DNA of 64,000 bases from Pseudolabrys sp035718275 (GTDB taxonomy: Bacteria > Pseudomonadota > Alphaproteobacteria > Rhizobiales > Xanthobacteraceae), in the NCBI GenBank assembly GCA_035718275.1, contig DASTHI010000017.1, positions 62,001 to 126,000 on the forward strand. The letters are read 5' to 3'. Both the position numbers and the translations under genes were made by a program. The notes under the pieces are model-generated. The model saw only the letters and a list, made by a program, of their open reading frames with translations, ran no database searches and was not told the DNA's origin. Every line of letters begins with the position of its first letter. Position 1 is the stretch's first letter. Positions 7,852 through 16,689 of this stretch are shown piece by piece.

Positions 7852-8900
7852 CGCAGACTCTCCAAAGCCACTGCCAAGATTCTTGCCGCCTCCTCCCACT
7901 TCGGAAGTTTTTCGGCGGCAGCCCGCGCCGCCGCCGCAGCGCGGGATCTTTCGTTCGGGTTTTCGATCAGTCGCCGAAGCGCCTGCGCGAAGGATACCGG
8001 ATCCTCAGGGGATACCAGAATGCCTGCTCCCGGTGGCACCAAATCCGCGGCAGCTCCCACACGCGTGCCGATCACGGGGAGTCCGTGCGCAACCGCTTCG
8101 CCATAAGCCATTCCATAGCCTTCATATCGGGAGGCGAGCGCGAACAGGTCTGAATCGAGATACAGCTGCTGCAGGCGAGACGATGCAACGGCGCCCTCAA
8201 GGATCACACGCTCTCCAAGCTCGAGCCGTGCGATCTGGTCGTCAAGCCGCGCCGCGGTTTCAGGGTGCCGGGTGCGATCGCCAGCGATCACAATCCGCCA
8301 AGGCAACTCTCGTATCGCGCCAAGCGCAGTGATGAGCACATCAAAGCCTTTGCGCGGCACGATTGCTCCGACCGATAGAATTCGAACGATCCCATCGCGA
8401 CTGCCTGCAGAAAAGCCGGTGGTGTCTGTTCCCGGAAGGACAATGGTGATCTTGTCGGCGGGTACATTGTACTCCGCGATCAATTGATCAGCCGTGGTTT
8501 TGCCGGTCACTATCACGTGTCGTGCCGCCGCAAGCGCGGACCGCTCGCTCGCGCGCAGAATGTCCGCCTGCGAGGCATTGATTCCCGTTTCCATCGCCAG
8601 CGGATGATGGACCAATGCCACCAATGTGTGATTGGGACGCAGGCGACGGGCTGCTTCCGGCAAAGTGCCGAGCGCAAGTCCGTCAATCATTACCGTAGAG
8701 CCTTCGGGCGTCATCGCCAATCGCGCGGCGGCATGCTCGCGGGTCGCTTTGGCCGGCCACGGGAAATCGCTACCGAGATCGATGACCTCAATCGTCCACT
8801 GCAGCTTTTCAAGCTCGGCAATGATGCGCCGATCAAACGCATAACCGCCGGTCGGAGTTGCAAGATCACCAGGCACGGCGAAGACAAGTCGCTTCACCAC
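7848..8900 (-). CDS. GT4-family glycosyltransferase
   Basis: GT-B fold retaining glycosyltransferase of about 350 residues. The N-terminal acceptor domain begins RLVFAVPGDLATPTGGYAFD with a glycine-rich loop. The C-terminal donor domain shows ILSVGAIVPRKGFDVLI and the nucleotide-sugar site with the EX7E-type element in ALASRYEGYGMAYGEAVAHG, followed by GLPVIGTRVGAAADLV. The start overlaps the PTPS-like stop by 7 bases and the end overlaps the methyltransferase start, so it belongs firmly to this operon. It is expected to attach a sugar to the cluster's product, as glycosyltransferases do in cyanobacterial pterin glycosides; that comparison is by analogy only. Confidence 0.88.
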   Translation of the reverse strand: MVKRLVFAVPGDLATPTGGYAFDRRIIAELEKLQWTIEVIDLGSDFPWPAKATREHAAARLAMTPEGSTVMIDGLALGTLPEAARRLRPNHTLVALVHHPLAMETGINASQADILRASERSALAAARHVIVTGKTTADQLIAEYNVPADKITIVLPGTDTTGFSAGSRDGIVRILSVGAIVPRKGFDVLITALGAIRELPWRIVIAGDRTRHPETAARLDDQIARLELGERVILEGAVASSRLQQLYLDSDLFALASRYEGYGMAYGEAVAHGLPVIGTRVGAAADLVPPGAGILVSPEDPVSFAQALRRLIENPNERSRAAAAARAAAEKLPKWEEAARILAVALESLR

Positions 8901-9295
8901 AAATTGGCCTCATACCAGGCGCGTGCCACGTGCGATTCAGAGAGGGTCACTCGAATTGACTTCACATCGCGGCCTGCACGACCGAGCCCGTCCGCGCGCG
9001 CGGTCTCAGCCAACCGGTCAAAAAGATGCTTCGCAAGAAATTCGGTTGTCGTGTTGACGTTCTTGAACTCCGGCAATTCATCGAGATTACGATAATTCAA
9101 AGAGGCCAATGCGGTCTTCAGCGCGTCATGCGCACGGCCGATATCAACAACGACGCCGTTCGAATCAAGCTCGTCGGAAAAGAAAGCCGCATCGATCACG
9201 AATGTGGCGCCATGCAGCGCCTGGGCAGGCCCAAAAAGCGATCCTCGAAAAGAATGGGCGATCATGAAATGATCGCGAACTTCGACGCAAAACAA
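8894..9295 (-). CDS. PTPS/QueD-fold protein with altered active site
   Basis: A 133-residue member of the 6-pyruvoyl-tetrahydropterin synthase / 6-carboxytetrahydropterin synthase fold. Zinc ligands His14 (MIAHSF) and His28 are kept, but the third ligand of the HxH pair is Ala30 (LHGATF). The catalytic Cys four residues before the HxH pair is Ala24, and the catalytic Asp-His pair is Asn67-Tyr68 (SLNYRNL). The pterin-anchoring Glu is kept as Glu120 (VTLSESH). The TTG start at 9295 is supported by a strong AGGAGGG just upstream. It should bind a pterin-like ligand without canonical lyase chemistry. It sits between a dehydrogenase and a glycosyltransferase gene, 10 and -7 bases apart. Confidence 0.85.
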   Translation of the reverse strand: MFCVEVRDHFMIAHSFRGSLFGPAQALHGATFVIDAAFFSDELDSNGVVVDIGRAHDALKTALASLNYRNLDELPEFKNVNTTTEFLAKHLFDRLAETARADGLGRAGRDVKSIRVTLSESHVARAWYEANLW

Positions 9296-9304
9296 GCAAC
9301 CCTC

Positions 9305-10294
9305 CTAACGGTATGAAATGAGCGGCGCGACAACGTCTCGTCCGGCGCTCAGAAGGCGTGGCAATTCGTCGGGCAAACGGACGAAGTCCACCGGAGGTCC
9401 GAGCAGGGAATCGAGTCTGGCGTCCGACAATAATTCGATAGCCGCCGCCAACCTTCGGGAATGCGTCCAACGCGCGCGATGCGAGCCTGCCACTTTCCCA
9501 ACCTGGCTGGAGATCAGACGGAGGCGCCTGCTGTGAAAAGGGCCTCCGAGGGAGAGCGGCAGCTGGGCATCACCATACCAGCTGAGCTCGATAATGGACG
9601 CTTCGTCTCCCGCAAGAGCAATTGCAGTTTCAAGCCCCGCCGCGCTGCCGCTGCAATGAAACACGATATCGCAGTCCGGCTTCGCTCGCTCCGGTGTCGA
9701 AAAGCCGACCTCGATCCGTTTCGCCTGTTCGGCGCGCGCCGGATTGATGTCGACGAGTGTCACTTCCGCACCAGGCAGCTGCCCGCACAGGAAGGATACC
9801 ATCGCTCCGACGGCGCCTGCCCCAACGACCGCAATCCGGTCGGCAGGAGCGGGCCTGGCGTCCCACATCGCATTCAGAGCGGTTTCCATGTTTGCGGCGA
9901 GGACGGCGCGTTGGCTTGGTACATTCGCCGGCACCAATACAACTGCGCTTCGAGGAATATTGAAACGATCCTGGTGCGGGTGAAGCGTGAACACAGTCTG
10001 GTCGATCAATTCCGGAGGGCCTATTTCCACACGGCCCACTGTTGCGTAGCCGTATTTTACCGGAAAAGGAAATTCACCGCCCATAAACGGGCCCCGCATG
10101 CGCGTGTACTCGCTGCGCGGCACGCGACCGTTCAAAACCAGGGCTTCAGTACCCCGGCTGAGCGCACCATACAGGGCCCGCACGCGCAGTTCACCGGGCT
10201 CGGGCGGCCCCAGTTCTTCCTGACGGATTTCGGCTTGACCGGGAGCAATATACCAGAGGGCGTTGACAGTTTCGGCGGTACTTTTCTTTGCCAC
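9305..10294 (-). CDS. Medium-chain dehydrogenase/reductase (zinc alcohol dehydrogenase-like)
   Basis: MDR-superfamily oxidoreductase, 329 residues. The N-terminal GroES-like catalytic domain contains LSRGTEALVLNGRVP and KYGYATVG, and the NAD(P)-binding domain has GAGAVG near residue 160 with an acidic LVDIN strand end. The classical catalytic Cys and structural four-Cys zinc lobe of true alcohol dehydrogenases are absent, which recalls BchC-like members. The start is GTG. It is first in the four-gene minus-strand operon and faces the opgH-type gene across a 92-base divergent gap. It probably oxidises or reduces a side-chain hydroxyl/ketone of the cluster's product. Confidence 0.85.
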   Translation of the reverse strand: MAKKSTAETVNALWYIAPGQAEIRQEELGPPEPGELRVRALYGALSRGTEALVLNGRVPRSEYTRMRGPFMGGEFPFPVKYGYATVGRVEIGPPELIDQTVFTLHPHQDRFNIPRSAVVLVPANVPSQRAVLAANMETALNAMWDARPAPADRIAVVGAGAVGAMVSFLCGQLPGAEVTLVDINPARAEQAKRIEVGFSTPERAKPDCDIVFHCSGSAAGLETAIALAGDEASIIELSWYGDAQLPLSLGGPFHSRRLRLISSQVGKVAGSHRARWTHSRRLAAAIELLSDARLDSLLGPPVDFVRLPDELPRLLSAGRDVVAPLISYR

Positions 10295-10386
10295 TCGTGC
10301 GGAATCCCGAACTGGACTATTGAACCGGCTGCCGTGTTATATCATCAACTACACATCGCCGGTCGGGATTTTCATTTGTTAACTGC

Positions 10387-12189
10387 GTGCTAGAGCGTTC
10401 ATCTCAGCAATTGACACAAACGGTGTCCGTGCGGGAATTCTACACCGCGCGGCGCATTCTGTTTGCCGTCCTGTTTACCCTAACCATGGCCGGCTCGATC
10501 GCGCTGGCCGCACTGGCGCTTTCGCCGGGCGGGCTGAATGCCCTCGACTATGTGCTGCTGGCGCTTTTTTCCATCACCTTGCCCTGGATGGTAGCGGGAT
10601 TCTGGAATGCGGTGATCGGCTTTCTGGTCATGCGGTTTTCGGCGGACGCGGCGTCCGCCGTCATGCCCCAGGTCACGACGATCCGCGGCGACGAGCCCAT
10701 CTTGGCCTCGACCGCAATCCTGGTTTGCATCCGCAACGAAGTGCCAGAACGCATCATTCGCAATCTCGAACCGATGCTCTCAGGTCTCGACAGGTCCGGT
10801 TTCGGCGATCGTTTCCATCTTTACGTCTTGAGCGACACGAGCGATGGGCACGTTGCAGCGCTTGAGGCAGCCGAGATTGGGGCTATGGCGGGCAGGTGGG
10901 CGGGACGCATCGCGGTCACGTATCGCCGACGGACGATCAACACCGGATACAAGGCGGGCAATATTCGCGACTTCTGCGACCGGTGGGGCAATAATCACGA
11001 ATTCGCCGTGACGCTGGATGCGGACAGTTTCATGACCTCGGATGCCGTACTGCGGCTGGTCCGCCTCATGCAGGCGAATCCAAAGTTCGGAATCGTGCAG
11101 GCACTGGTCTTGGCGCTACCCTCGACGAGCGGCTTTGCGCGCATCTTTCAGTTCGGCATGCGGCTTGGCATGCGCTCCTACACGATCGGAAGCGCGTGGT
11201 GGCAGGGCGATTGCGGACCCTATTGGGGCCACAATGCGATCCTGCGGCTGAAACCGTTTATCGCGCACTGCGCGCTTCCTGTGCTGCCGGCGGAGGGTGC
11301 CGCCGAAAGACATGTTCTCAGCCATGACCAGATAGAAGCGGCGCTCATGCGTGCGGCCGGCTACGAGGTGCGGGTGCTTCCGGAGGAAGATCTTGGCTGG
11401 GAGGAAAACCCGCCCAATCTGGTCGAATTCATTCGTCGCGATTTGCGCTGGTGCCAAGGCAACATGCAGTACTGGCGATTTTGCATGTTGCCGGGCCTTG
11501 CGCCAGTGAGCCGCTACCAATTGGCTTTGGCGATCGTGATGTTTCTCGGCTCGCCCGCCTGGATAGGGATGCTTCTCGTCGCGACCTTGTCGCTGACGCT
11601 CGTTGAGACTCCGGCGCAGTTCATCCGCCCCGATGCAGGCCTCGTTCTTTTCTATCTGATTTTGCTGATGTGGTTCTCGCCCAAGATCGCAACCGCCATT
11701 GACATTTTGCTGCAGCAGGAACGTCGGGAATTCGGGGGGGTGATGGCGTTCATGGTCAATTTCGCCATCGAAACGGCTTATTCGATTTTGCTCGTTCCTA
11801 TTCTCTGGGTCGGCCATACGATCTTTCTTGCAGGCCTGGCGTTGGGGCGCGACGGTGGATGGGTCGGCCAGCTTCGCGACGACCACCAAATTCCTTTTTC
11901 TCAGGCTTGGCGCAACCTTTGGCCATCCACGATGGTTGGCGTCACATCGATCGCAGCGCTGAGCTTGAGCCAACCGGCGGCCATTCCATATGCCCTGTTT
12001 CTGGCTGCCGGCCCGGCACTCGCCATTCCATTTGCAATGATCAGCTCCTGGTCCTCGTTCGGCAATTTCTGTCTCCGCTTTCGAATTGGGCAGTTGCCTG
12101 AAGAGATCGAAAATCCCGATGCGCTCAAGGCGCTTGCATTGCCAGCGATGAACATGCCGGCGGCAAAAACGCGATTAGAACCGGTCTAG
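10387..12189 (+). CDS. opgH: OpgH/MdoH-type glucan biosynthesis glucosyltransferase
   Basis: Membrane-embedded GT2 glucosyltransferase that polymerises the glucose backbone of osmoregulated periplasmic glucans from UDP-glucose. The cytoplasmic domain shows ILVCIRNEVPE, the DADSF metal site in VTLDADSFMT, and the processivity motif in RRDLRWCQGNMQYW (QxxRW-like). It is flanked by two N-terminal and several C-terminal membrane segments. At 600 residues it is shorter than the E. coli enzyme (about 850) but matches many alphaproteobacterial versions. The start is GTG at 10387. No opgG lies next to it; instead an NdvA-like exporter is found 2 kb downstream. Confidence 0.88.
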   Translation: MLERSSQQLTQTVSVREFYTARRILFAVLFTLTMAGSIALAALALSPGGLNALDYVLLALFSITLPWMVAGFWNAVIGFLVMRFSADAASAVMPQVTTIRGDEPILASTAILVCIRNEVPERIIRNLEPMLSGLDRSGFGDRFHLYVLSDTSDGHVAALEAAEIGAMAGRWAGRIAVTYRRRTINTGYKAGNIRDFCDRWGNNHEFAVTLDADSFMTSDAVLRLVRLMQANPKFGIVQALVLALPSTSGFARIFQFGMRLGMRSYTIGSAWWQGDCGPYWGHNAILRLKPFIAHCALPVLPAEGAAERHVLSHDQIEAALMRAAGYEVRVLPEEDLGWEENPPNLVEFIRRDLRWCQGNMQYWRFCMLPGLAPVSRYQLALAIVMFLGSPAWIGMLLVATLSLTLVETPAQFIRPDAGLVLFYLILLMWFSPKIATAIDILLQQERREFGGVMAFMVNFAIETAYSILLVPILWVGHTIFLAGLALGRDGGWVGQLRDDHQIPFSQAWRNLWPSTMVGVTSIAALSLSQPAAIPYALFLAAGPALAIPFAMISSWSSFGNFCLRFRIGQLPEEIENPDALKALALPAMNMPAAKTRLEPV

Positions 12190-12193
12190 GGCG

Positions 12194-12940
12194 TTGTTTG
12201 GCATCGCGACGCCAACACTCGGTATTGTGCGCTCGATTGTCACGTACTATGGCGGTCGGGCGCGGCGATCCGCAATGGATCGCCTCTATGCGCAATTCGT
12301 CAGGCCGGGCGACCTCGTGTTCGACATTGGCGCTCACGTGGGAGATCGCGTGGGTGCGTTTCGCCGCCTCGGCGCTCAGGTCGTGGCCGTCGAACCGCAA
12401 CCGGCTCTGGTGAAAGTGCTCAGACTTTTCTACGGGCGAAGCGAAGCGGTGCGCATCGAACCGGTCGCGGTAGGCCGGCGGCCGGGCGTGACGAATCTCA
12501 TGATCAACTCGAGAAATCCGACTGTGTCGACGGCTTCGCAGGACTTTATCGAGGCAGCTCGCGATGCTTCCGGATGGCGCGATCAGCGCTGGACGAGGAC
12601 AATCGACGTCCGAATGATGAGCCTGGACGGGCTCATCGCAAAGCATGGAAAACCCGCATTCATCAAAATCGACGTCGAAGGTTTCGAAGCCGAGGTGCTT
12701 GCAGGTTTGAGCAATCCTGTGCGCGCCTTGTCCTTTGAATTCACCACGATCCAGCGTGATGTCGGGTTTGCATGCATAGGGCGCTGCGCTGCCCTTGGCT
12801 ATACGAAGTTCAATGGCGCCCTCGGTGAAACCCAAAAACTTGCGCATGAAAGCTGGGTCGATTCCCGTTCGATCTCCGATTGGCTCGGCGCGTTGCCGCA
12901 CGAGGCCAATTCCGGCGATATCTATGCCAAACTGGATTGA
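12194..12940 (+). CDS. FkbM-family methyltransferase
   Basis: SAM-dependent O-methyltransferase of the FkbM family, 248 residues. Motif I is VFDIGAHVGDRVGAF (about residues 42-56), motif II includes VAVEPQP, and the family motif FIKIDVEGFEAEVL is present near residue 156. A TTG start at 12194 lies only 4 bases after the opgH-type gene, so the two are co-transcribed. It may methylate sugars of the periplasmic glucan or a related glycan. The final 17 bases overlap the next membrane-protein gene. Confidence 0.85.
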   Translation: MFGIATPTLGIVRSIVTYYGGRARRSAMDRLYAQFVRPGDLVFDIGAHVGDRVGAFRRLGAQVVAVEPQPALVKVLRLFYGRSEAVRIEPVAVGRRPGVTNLMINSRNPTVSTASQDFIEAARDASGWRDQRWTRTIDVRMMSLDGLIAKHGKPAFIKIDVEGFEAEVLAGLSNPVRALSFEFTTIQRDVGFACIGRCAALGYTKFNGALGETQKLAHESWVDSRSISDWLGALPHEANSGDIYAKLD

Positions 12941-14300
12941 TCGGGTGCGAACACCCACTGCCGCGCGGCTGTCGGTTGCCGTGGTGGCCTTCGCCGGATT
13001 CGTACTGAGCGTCCTGATTTTTTACCCCGGCATCATGACCTATGACGCCAAGTATGTTTACGCGGATATCTCAAAACACGTACTGGGTGACTGGCAGTCG
13101 CCCGTGATGACAGTGCTCTGGGCTTGGATTGACCCGCTGGCACCTGGCCCTGCCAGCATGTTTCTCCTCATGGCAGCGCTGTACTGGATTGGATTTGCAG
13201 TTGTGGGGCTGGCGCTCGCATCACGTTCCGGATGGTTGGCGGTTTTATCGCCTGGTCTGGCCTTCATGCCGCCAGCATTGGTCTTTGTCGGCATACTCTG
13301 GCGCGATGTCCTGTTTGCCGTTACGTGGCTGACCGCATCGGCCATCGCATTTGCCGCGCCCGGTCGCGTCTCGGTAATCCGGATCAGCATGCAGGGACTC
13401 GGATTGCTGCTATGTGTGTTTGGCGTGTTGCTCCGGCCCAACGCGCTGATCGCGGCGCCGATCCTTGCAACCTACATCATCTGGCCGGCGCGGTTTGACG
13501 GGAAGCGCCTCCTGATGGCGTTCGTTCCGGCGATCGTCATCTTTTTTGGGCTCGTGCAATTTGTCTACTACGGCGTGCTCGGCGCGACGCGGCAGCACCC
13601 GCTGCATTCGGTCATGGTTTTCGATCTCGGCGGGATTAGTCATTTCTCCAAGGAAAATCAGTTTCCGGTAAGTTGGAACGACGCTGAAATGAAGCTGCTT
13701 CTGGACGGATGTTACCAACCGACCCAATGGGACATTTACTGGCGGCTGCAGCCCTGCGATTTTGTGATGCGGAAGGTCGAAAAAGAAGAGAAGCTGTTTG
13801 GCACGCCTGCGCTCACAAAAGCCTGGATACTCGCGATCGTGCGTCATCCGATTGCCTATCTCGAGCACCGCGCCGCCTTCATGTTGAATTTCCTTGCCGG
13901 AGAAAATCTCACGATGTGGGTTGTTGATATCGAGAAGCCCACGGAAACCGTATTTGCAGACCGGCCTCTGTTTTCAATCGTCGAAAACATCCATGAGGCG
14001 CTGAAAACGACGCCGCTCTTCCGTGCCGGTAGCTGGCTGATCGCCTGCGTGGCGGCTTGCCTTCTGTGCTGGCGAGCGCGGAACACACCCGAAGGCGCCT
14101 TTGTTATCGGCGTTTGCGGCTCTGCGGCAGTGTACGTTCTTTCGCTTTTTTTGGTGGGTGTCGCGTCAGATTTTCGCTACGGGTACTGGTCTGTTCTCGC
14201 CACGATTGCGGGGGCTGTCGTGGGCCTGAGCCTGCTACACCTCGGCCGGGGTGAACTGCGCCTTCGTAAGCTGCGCGAACCGGCCACCCAACCGACGTAG
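12924..14300 (+). CDS. Polytopic membrane protein, possible GT-C glycosyltransferase
   Basis: A 458-residue protein with about ten membrane spans. The ATG at 12924 is chosen because the first helix follows soon after it (VVAFAGFVLSVLIFYPGIMTYDAKY) and it overlaps the FkbM stop by 17 bases. The first loop after helix 1 has an acidic TYDAKY, and IDPLAPGP follows helix 2, as in GT-C or DUF6020-type membrane transferases that put an acidic residue there. No function is assigned. Position in the opgH-fkbM operon suggests glycan modification or transport. The last 66 bases overlap the convergent exporter gene. Confidence 0.78.
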   Translation: MPNWIDRVRTPTAARLSVAVVAFAGFVLSVLIFYPGIMTYDAKYVYADISKHVLGDWQSPVMTVLWAWIDPLAPGPASMFLLMAALYWIGFAVVGLALASRSGWLAVLSPGLAFMPPALVFVGILWRDVLFAVTWLTASAIAFAAPGRVSVIRISMQGLGLLLCVFGVLLRPNALIAAPILATYIIWPARFDGKRLLMAFVPAIVIFFGLVQFVYYGVLGATRQHPLHSVMVFDLGGISHFSKENQFPVSWNDAEMKLLLDGCYQPTQWDIYWRLQPCDFVMRKVEKEEKLFGTPALTKAWILAIVRHPIAYLEHRAAFMLNFLAGENLTMWVVDIEKPTETVFADRPLFSIVENIHEALKTTPLFRAGSWLIACVAACLLCWRARNTPEGAFVIGVCGSAAVYVLSLFLVGVASDFRYGYWSVLATIAGAVVGLSLLHLGRGELRLRKLREPATQPT

Positions 14301-15989
14301 CTCTTCGAACGTGCCGCTCTCGACGATGCGACCACCGTCGAAAACCAGAATTTTCGTCGCATTTCTGATCGTCGCCAGCCGGTGGGCGATGACGAACGTC
14401 GTCCGGTTCTTCATAACCTCGTCGAGAGCCGCAAGCACGCGACTCTCGGTCGCGGCATCGAGGGCACTCGTCGCCTCATCGAGGATGAGGATCGGGGGAT
14501 CCTTGAGCAACGCGCGAGCGATGGAAAGCCGCTGACGCTCCCCGCCCGACAGCAATCGTCCACGCTCTCCCACAATTGCGTCAAAACCGTCCGAATTCGC
14601 GTCGATGAAATCGATCGCTTGTGCACGGCTGGCAGCGTCGCGCATCTGTTCGTGACTTGCGTCCGGCTTTCCGATGCGAAGATTCTCTGCGATTGAGCGG
14701 TTGAACAAAAGAGCTTCCTGAAAAACAACGCCGATATTGCGCCTTAAAGCGCCGAGCTGGATATCACGAATGTCCACGCCGTCGATCCTGATCTGGCCGC
14801 TTTGCGGCTCGAAGGCGCGGTGCAGCAACATGAGCGCAGTCGATTTTCCGGCGCCGGTCGCGCCGACCAGTGCCACGGTATCACCTGGTGATGCGGCAAA
14901 GGTCAGTCCCGAAACAGCCGGACGGGGTCCATAGGCAAACGACACATTGTCGAACTCGACACGGCCGGCGAATCGCCCCGGATCGATTGCGCCCGGCCGG
15001 TCGCGCATCGGCGGCATGGTGTCGAGGACATCGAAGAATTCGCGTAAGGGCGCGACATCCATGATCATCCGGTTGGCGAAACTGACTGCCTGGTCGAGGC
15101 GCGTGATGATCATGCCCGCGAGCGCCATGAATGTTACGATCTCTCCGATCGTGGTCAGACCCTGCTGAAAGAGCCAGGCACCGAGGAGGATGATCGAAAG
15201 CACCGCAAGTGTCGTTGAGGCACGCGTCAGCATGGCCAGCACGGCCCACCAGGACAGGACTGGAAACTGCGCGGCGAGCAGACGCTCGCTTGCTGACTTG
15301 ATGGCCATCACCTCGTTTTCGATGCGGGCAAAGCTTTGCACCAGCGCAATATTTCCAAGCGCGTCCGAGGCGCGCTCGGCGAGATCCGAATGATGTGTCT
15401 GGACGGTGTGCTGCAGGGTTTCGGTCTTGCGAATGACTGTTGCCGTGAGAATGCCGAACACCAGGCAAAGCAGGATGAGAAGCGTGCCGAGCTGCCAGTT
15501 CAATGCGAGCGACAGGGGTATCAGAATGACCAGGGAGACGAACGACGCGAGGTGCTCGCGGAAAAATGCGAGCCAGAACCACCAAAGGGCGTCCGTCCCC
15601 TGCAGCATGATCTTCATCAGGCGGCCGGAATGCGTCTCGCCGTGATAGGCGAGGGGCAATTGCATCACGTGTTCGAAATAGCTTGTGAGAACCGCCAGAC
15701 GTCTTCGGTGTGCAACGCGATCGGCATACAGAGCCACCATTGTGCCGCATAGAATGGTGAAAAGCCCGAATCCCGCCCACGCCAGCAGCAGCACCCACAG
15801 CCGTGACCATTCGGCGCTGGCCGGATCTGCCTGCGCGCCCGCCAGAACATTGATGGCGCGACCAAACAGCACCGGCTCCGCGAATTGCGCAACCGCCAAT
15901 GCCAGGTTTGCCAACGCCAGCAGCCAGCCTAACCGCGCATCCGGGCCAAGCTGTTCAAGGACGCGCGCATAGAGACGCAGGAAACGCAT
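14235..15989 (-). CDS. ndvA: Fused permease-ATPase glucan exporter (NdvA/ChvA-like)
   Basis: A 584-residue half-transporter: six transmembrane helices (about 20-310) then an ABC ATPase domain with Walker A GATGAGKST, signature LSGGERQRLSIARAL, Walker B ILILDEATSALD and the H-loop His in FVIAHRLATI. The N-terminus (LRLYARVLEQLG ... EPVLFGRAIN) resembles NdvA/ChvA, the inner-membrane exporters of cyclic beta-1,2-glucan in rhizobia and Agrobacterium. Placement opposite the opgH-type synthase supports glucan export, although a lipid-A-type MsbA role cannot be excluded. It ends inside the convergent membrane-protein gene. Confidence 0.82.
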   Translation of the reverse strand: MRFLRLYARVLEQLGPDARLGWLLALANLALAVAQFAEPVLFGRAINVLAGAQADPASAEWSRLWVLLLAWAGFGLFTILCGTMVALYADRVAHRRRLAVLTSYFEHVMQLPLAYHGETHSGRLMKIMLQGTDALWWFWLAFFREHLASFVSLVILIPLSLALNWQLGTLLILLCLVFGILTATVIRKTETLQHTVQTHHSDLAERASDALGNIALVQSFARIENEVMAIKSASERLLAAQFPVLSWWAVLAMLTRASTTLAVLSIILLGAWLFQQGLTTIGEIVTFMALAGMIITRLDQAVSFANRMIMDVAPLREFFDVLDTMPPMRDRPGAIDPGRFAGRVEFDNVSFAYGPRPAVSGLTFAASPGDTVALVGATGAGKSTALMLLHRAFEPQSGQIRIDGVDIRDIQLGALRRNIGVVFQEALLFNRSIAENLRIGKPDASHEQMRDAASRAQAIDFIDANSDGFDAIVGERGRLLSGGERQRLSIARALLKDPPILILDEATSALDAATESRVLAALDEVMKNRTTFVIAHRLATIRNATKILVFDGGRIVESGTFEELRRLGGRFAQLTKAQFTPAEV

Positions 15990-16009
15990 TGCGAAAAGCG
16001 CATCACGAC

Positions 16010-16570
16010 TCAGTTATTGCCGGGCGGCGCCGGCGGATTGCCGGCTGGTGGCGCGGCTGCGCCTTCCGCTGCAGTCCACGCCTTGTAGTCTGCATCGGAC
16101 ACCCCTGGCAGCTTCTTGAGAAACGCAACGATAGCCCAGATCTCTTCATCCTTTGCCCCGGCGAGCTCGAAACTGGGCATGCCTGTCATATTGATGCCGT
16201 TCTTGACGACCCAGAACAGCTGCGATGGCGAACGATGCTCGACGACCTCCTTGAGGTCTGGCGGGGCAGGGTTCATTCCTTCCGAAAACTTCTCCCAGGT
16301 CACGCCCGGGGCGCCATGGCAATTGGCGCAGCCATGTGAGCTGAACGCCTTCGCGCCCGCCTGTACCGCGTTCTGATCGTTGATGCTGGCAGGCGGGTCA
16401 TCAGTCGCGTGCCGATTGATGGATGCGATACGCACTCTGACCAACGTCCATTGAACGAGAGTTGGGTCCTCGGCCGTGGCGGCCACGCTATAAAATCCAC
16501 CGAAGAAAAATACCGCCGCAGCGATGACAACCACAATCGCGAGCGCACCGATCACCGCAAGGACGCGCAT
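16010..16570 (-). CDS. Membrane-anchored c-type cytochrome
   Basis: A 186-residue electron carrier. One N-terminal anchor helix (VIGALAIVVVIAAAVFFFGG) is followed by a periplasmic monohaem cytochrome c domain with CANCH near residue 80 and a probable axial Met in MTGMPSFEL. The tail is rich in Pro and Ala. The stop is only 20 bases from the start of the NdvA-like gene on the same strand, so they could share a transcript. The redox partner is unknown. Confidence 0.88.
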   Translation of the reverse strand: MRVLAVIGALAIVVVIAAAVFFFGGFYSVAATAEDPTLVQWTLVRVRIASINRHATDDPPASINDQNAVQAGAKAFSSHGCANCHGAPGVTWEKFSEGMNPAPPDLKEVVEHRSPSQLFWVVKNGINMTGMPSFELAGAKDEEIWAIVAFLKKLPGVSDADYKAWTAAEGAAAPPAGNPPAPPGNN

Positions 16571-16689
16571 TTAAACCTCCACCGGGCTTTTGTGTCACTG
16601 GAATATACGGTCTGAACAATACATCGACCAGTGGCGCAAACGTGTGACGTTGTCGTGAATTTGGCCACTCTGCGCAGCCTCGGCGGCGA

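Noticed and set aside
11116..11973. Minus-strand open frame of 285 codons inside the opgH-type gene
   Set aside because: Composition is typical of reversed coding DNA, and the plus strand carries conserved GT2 motifs throughout.
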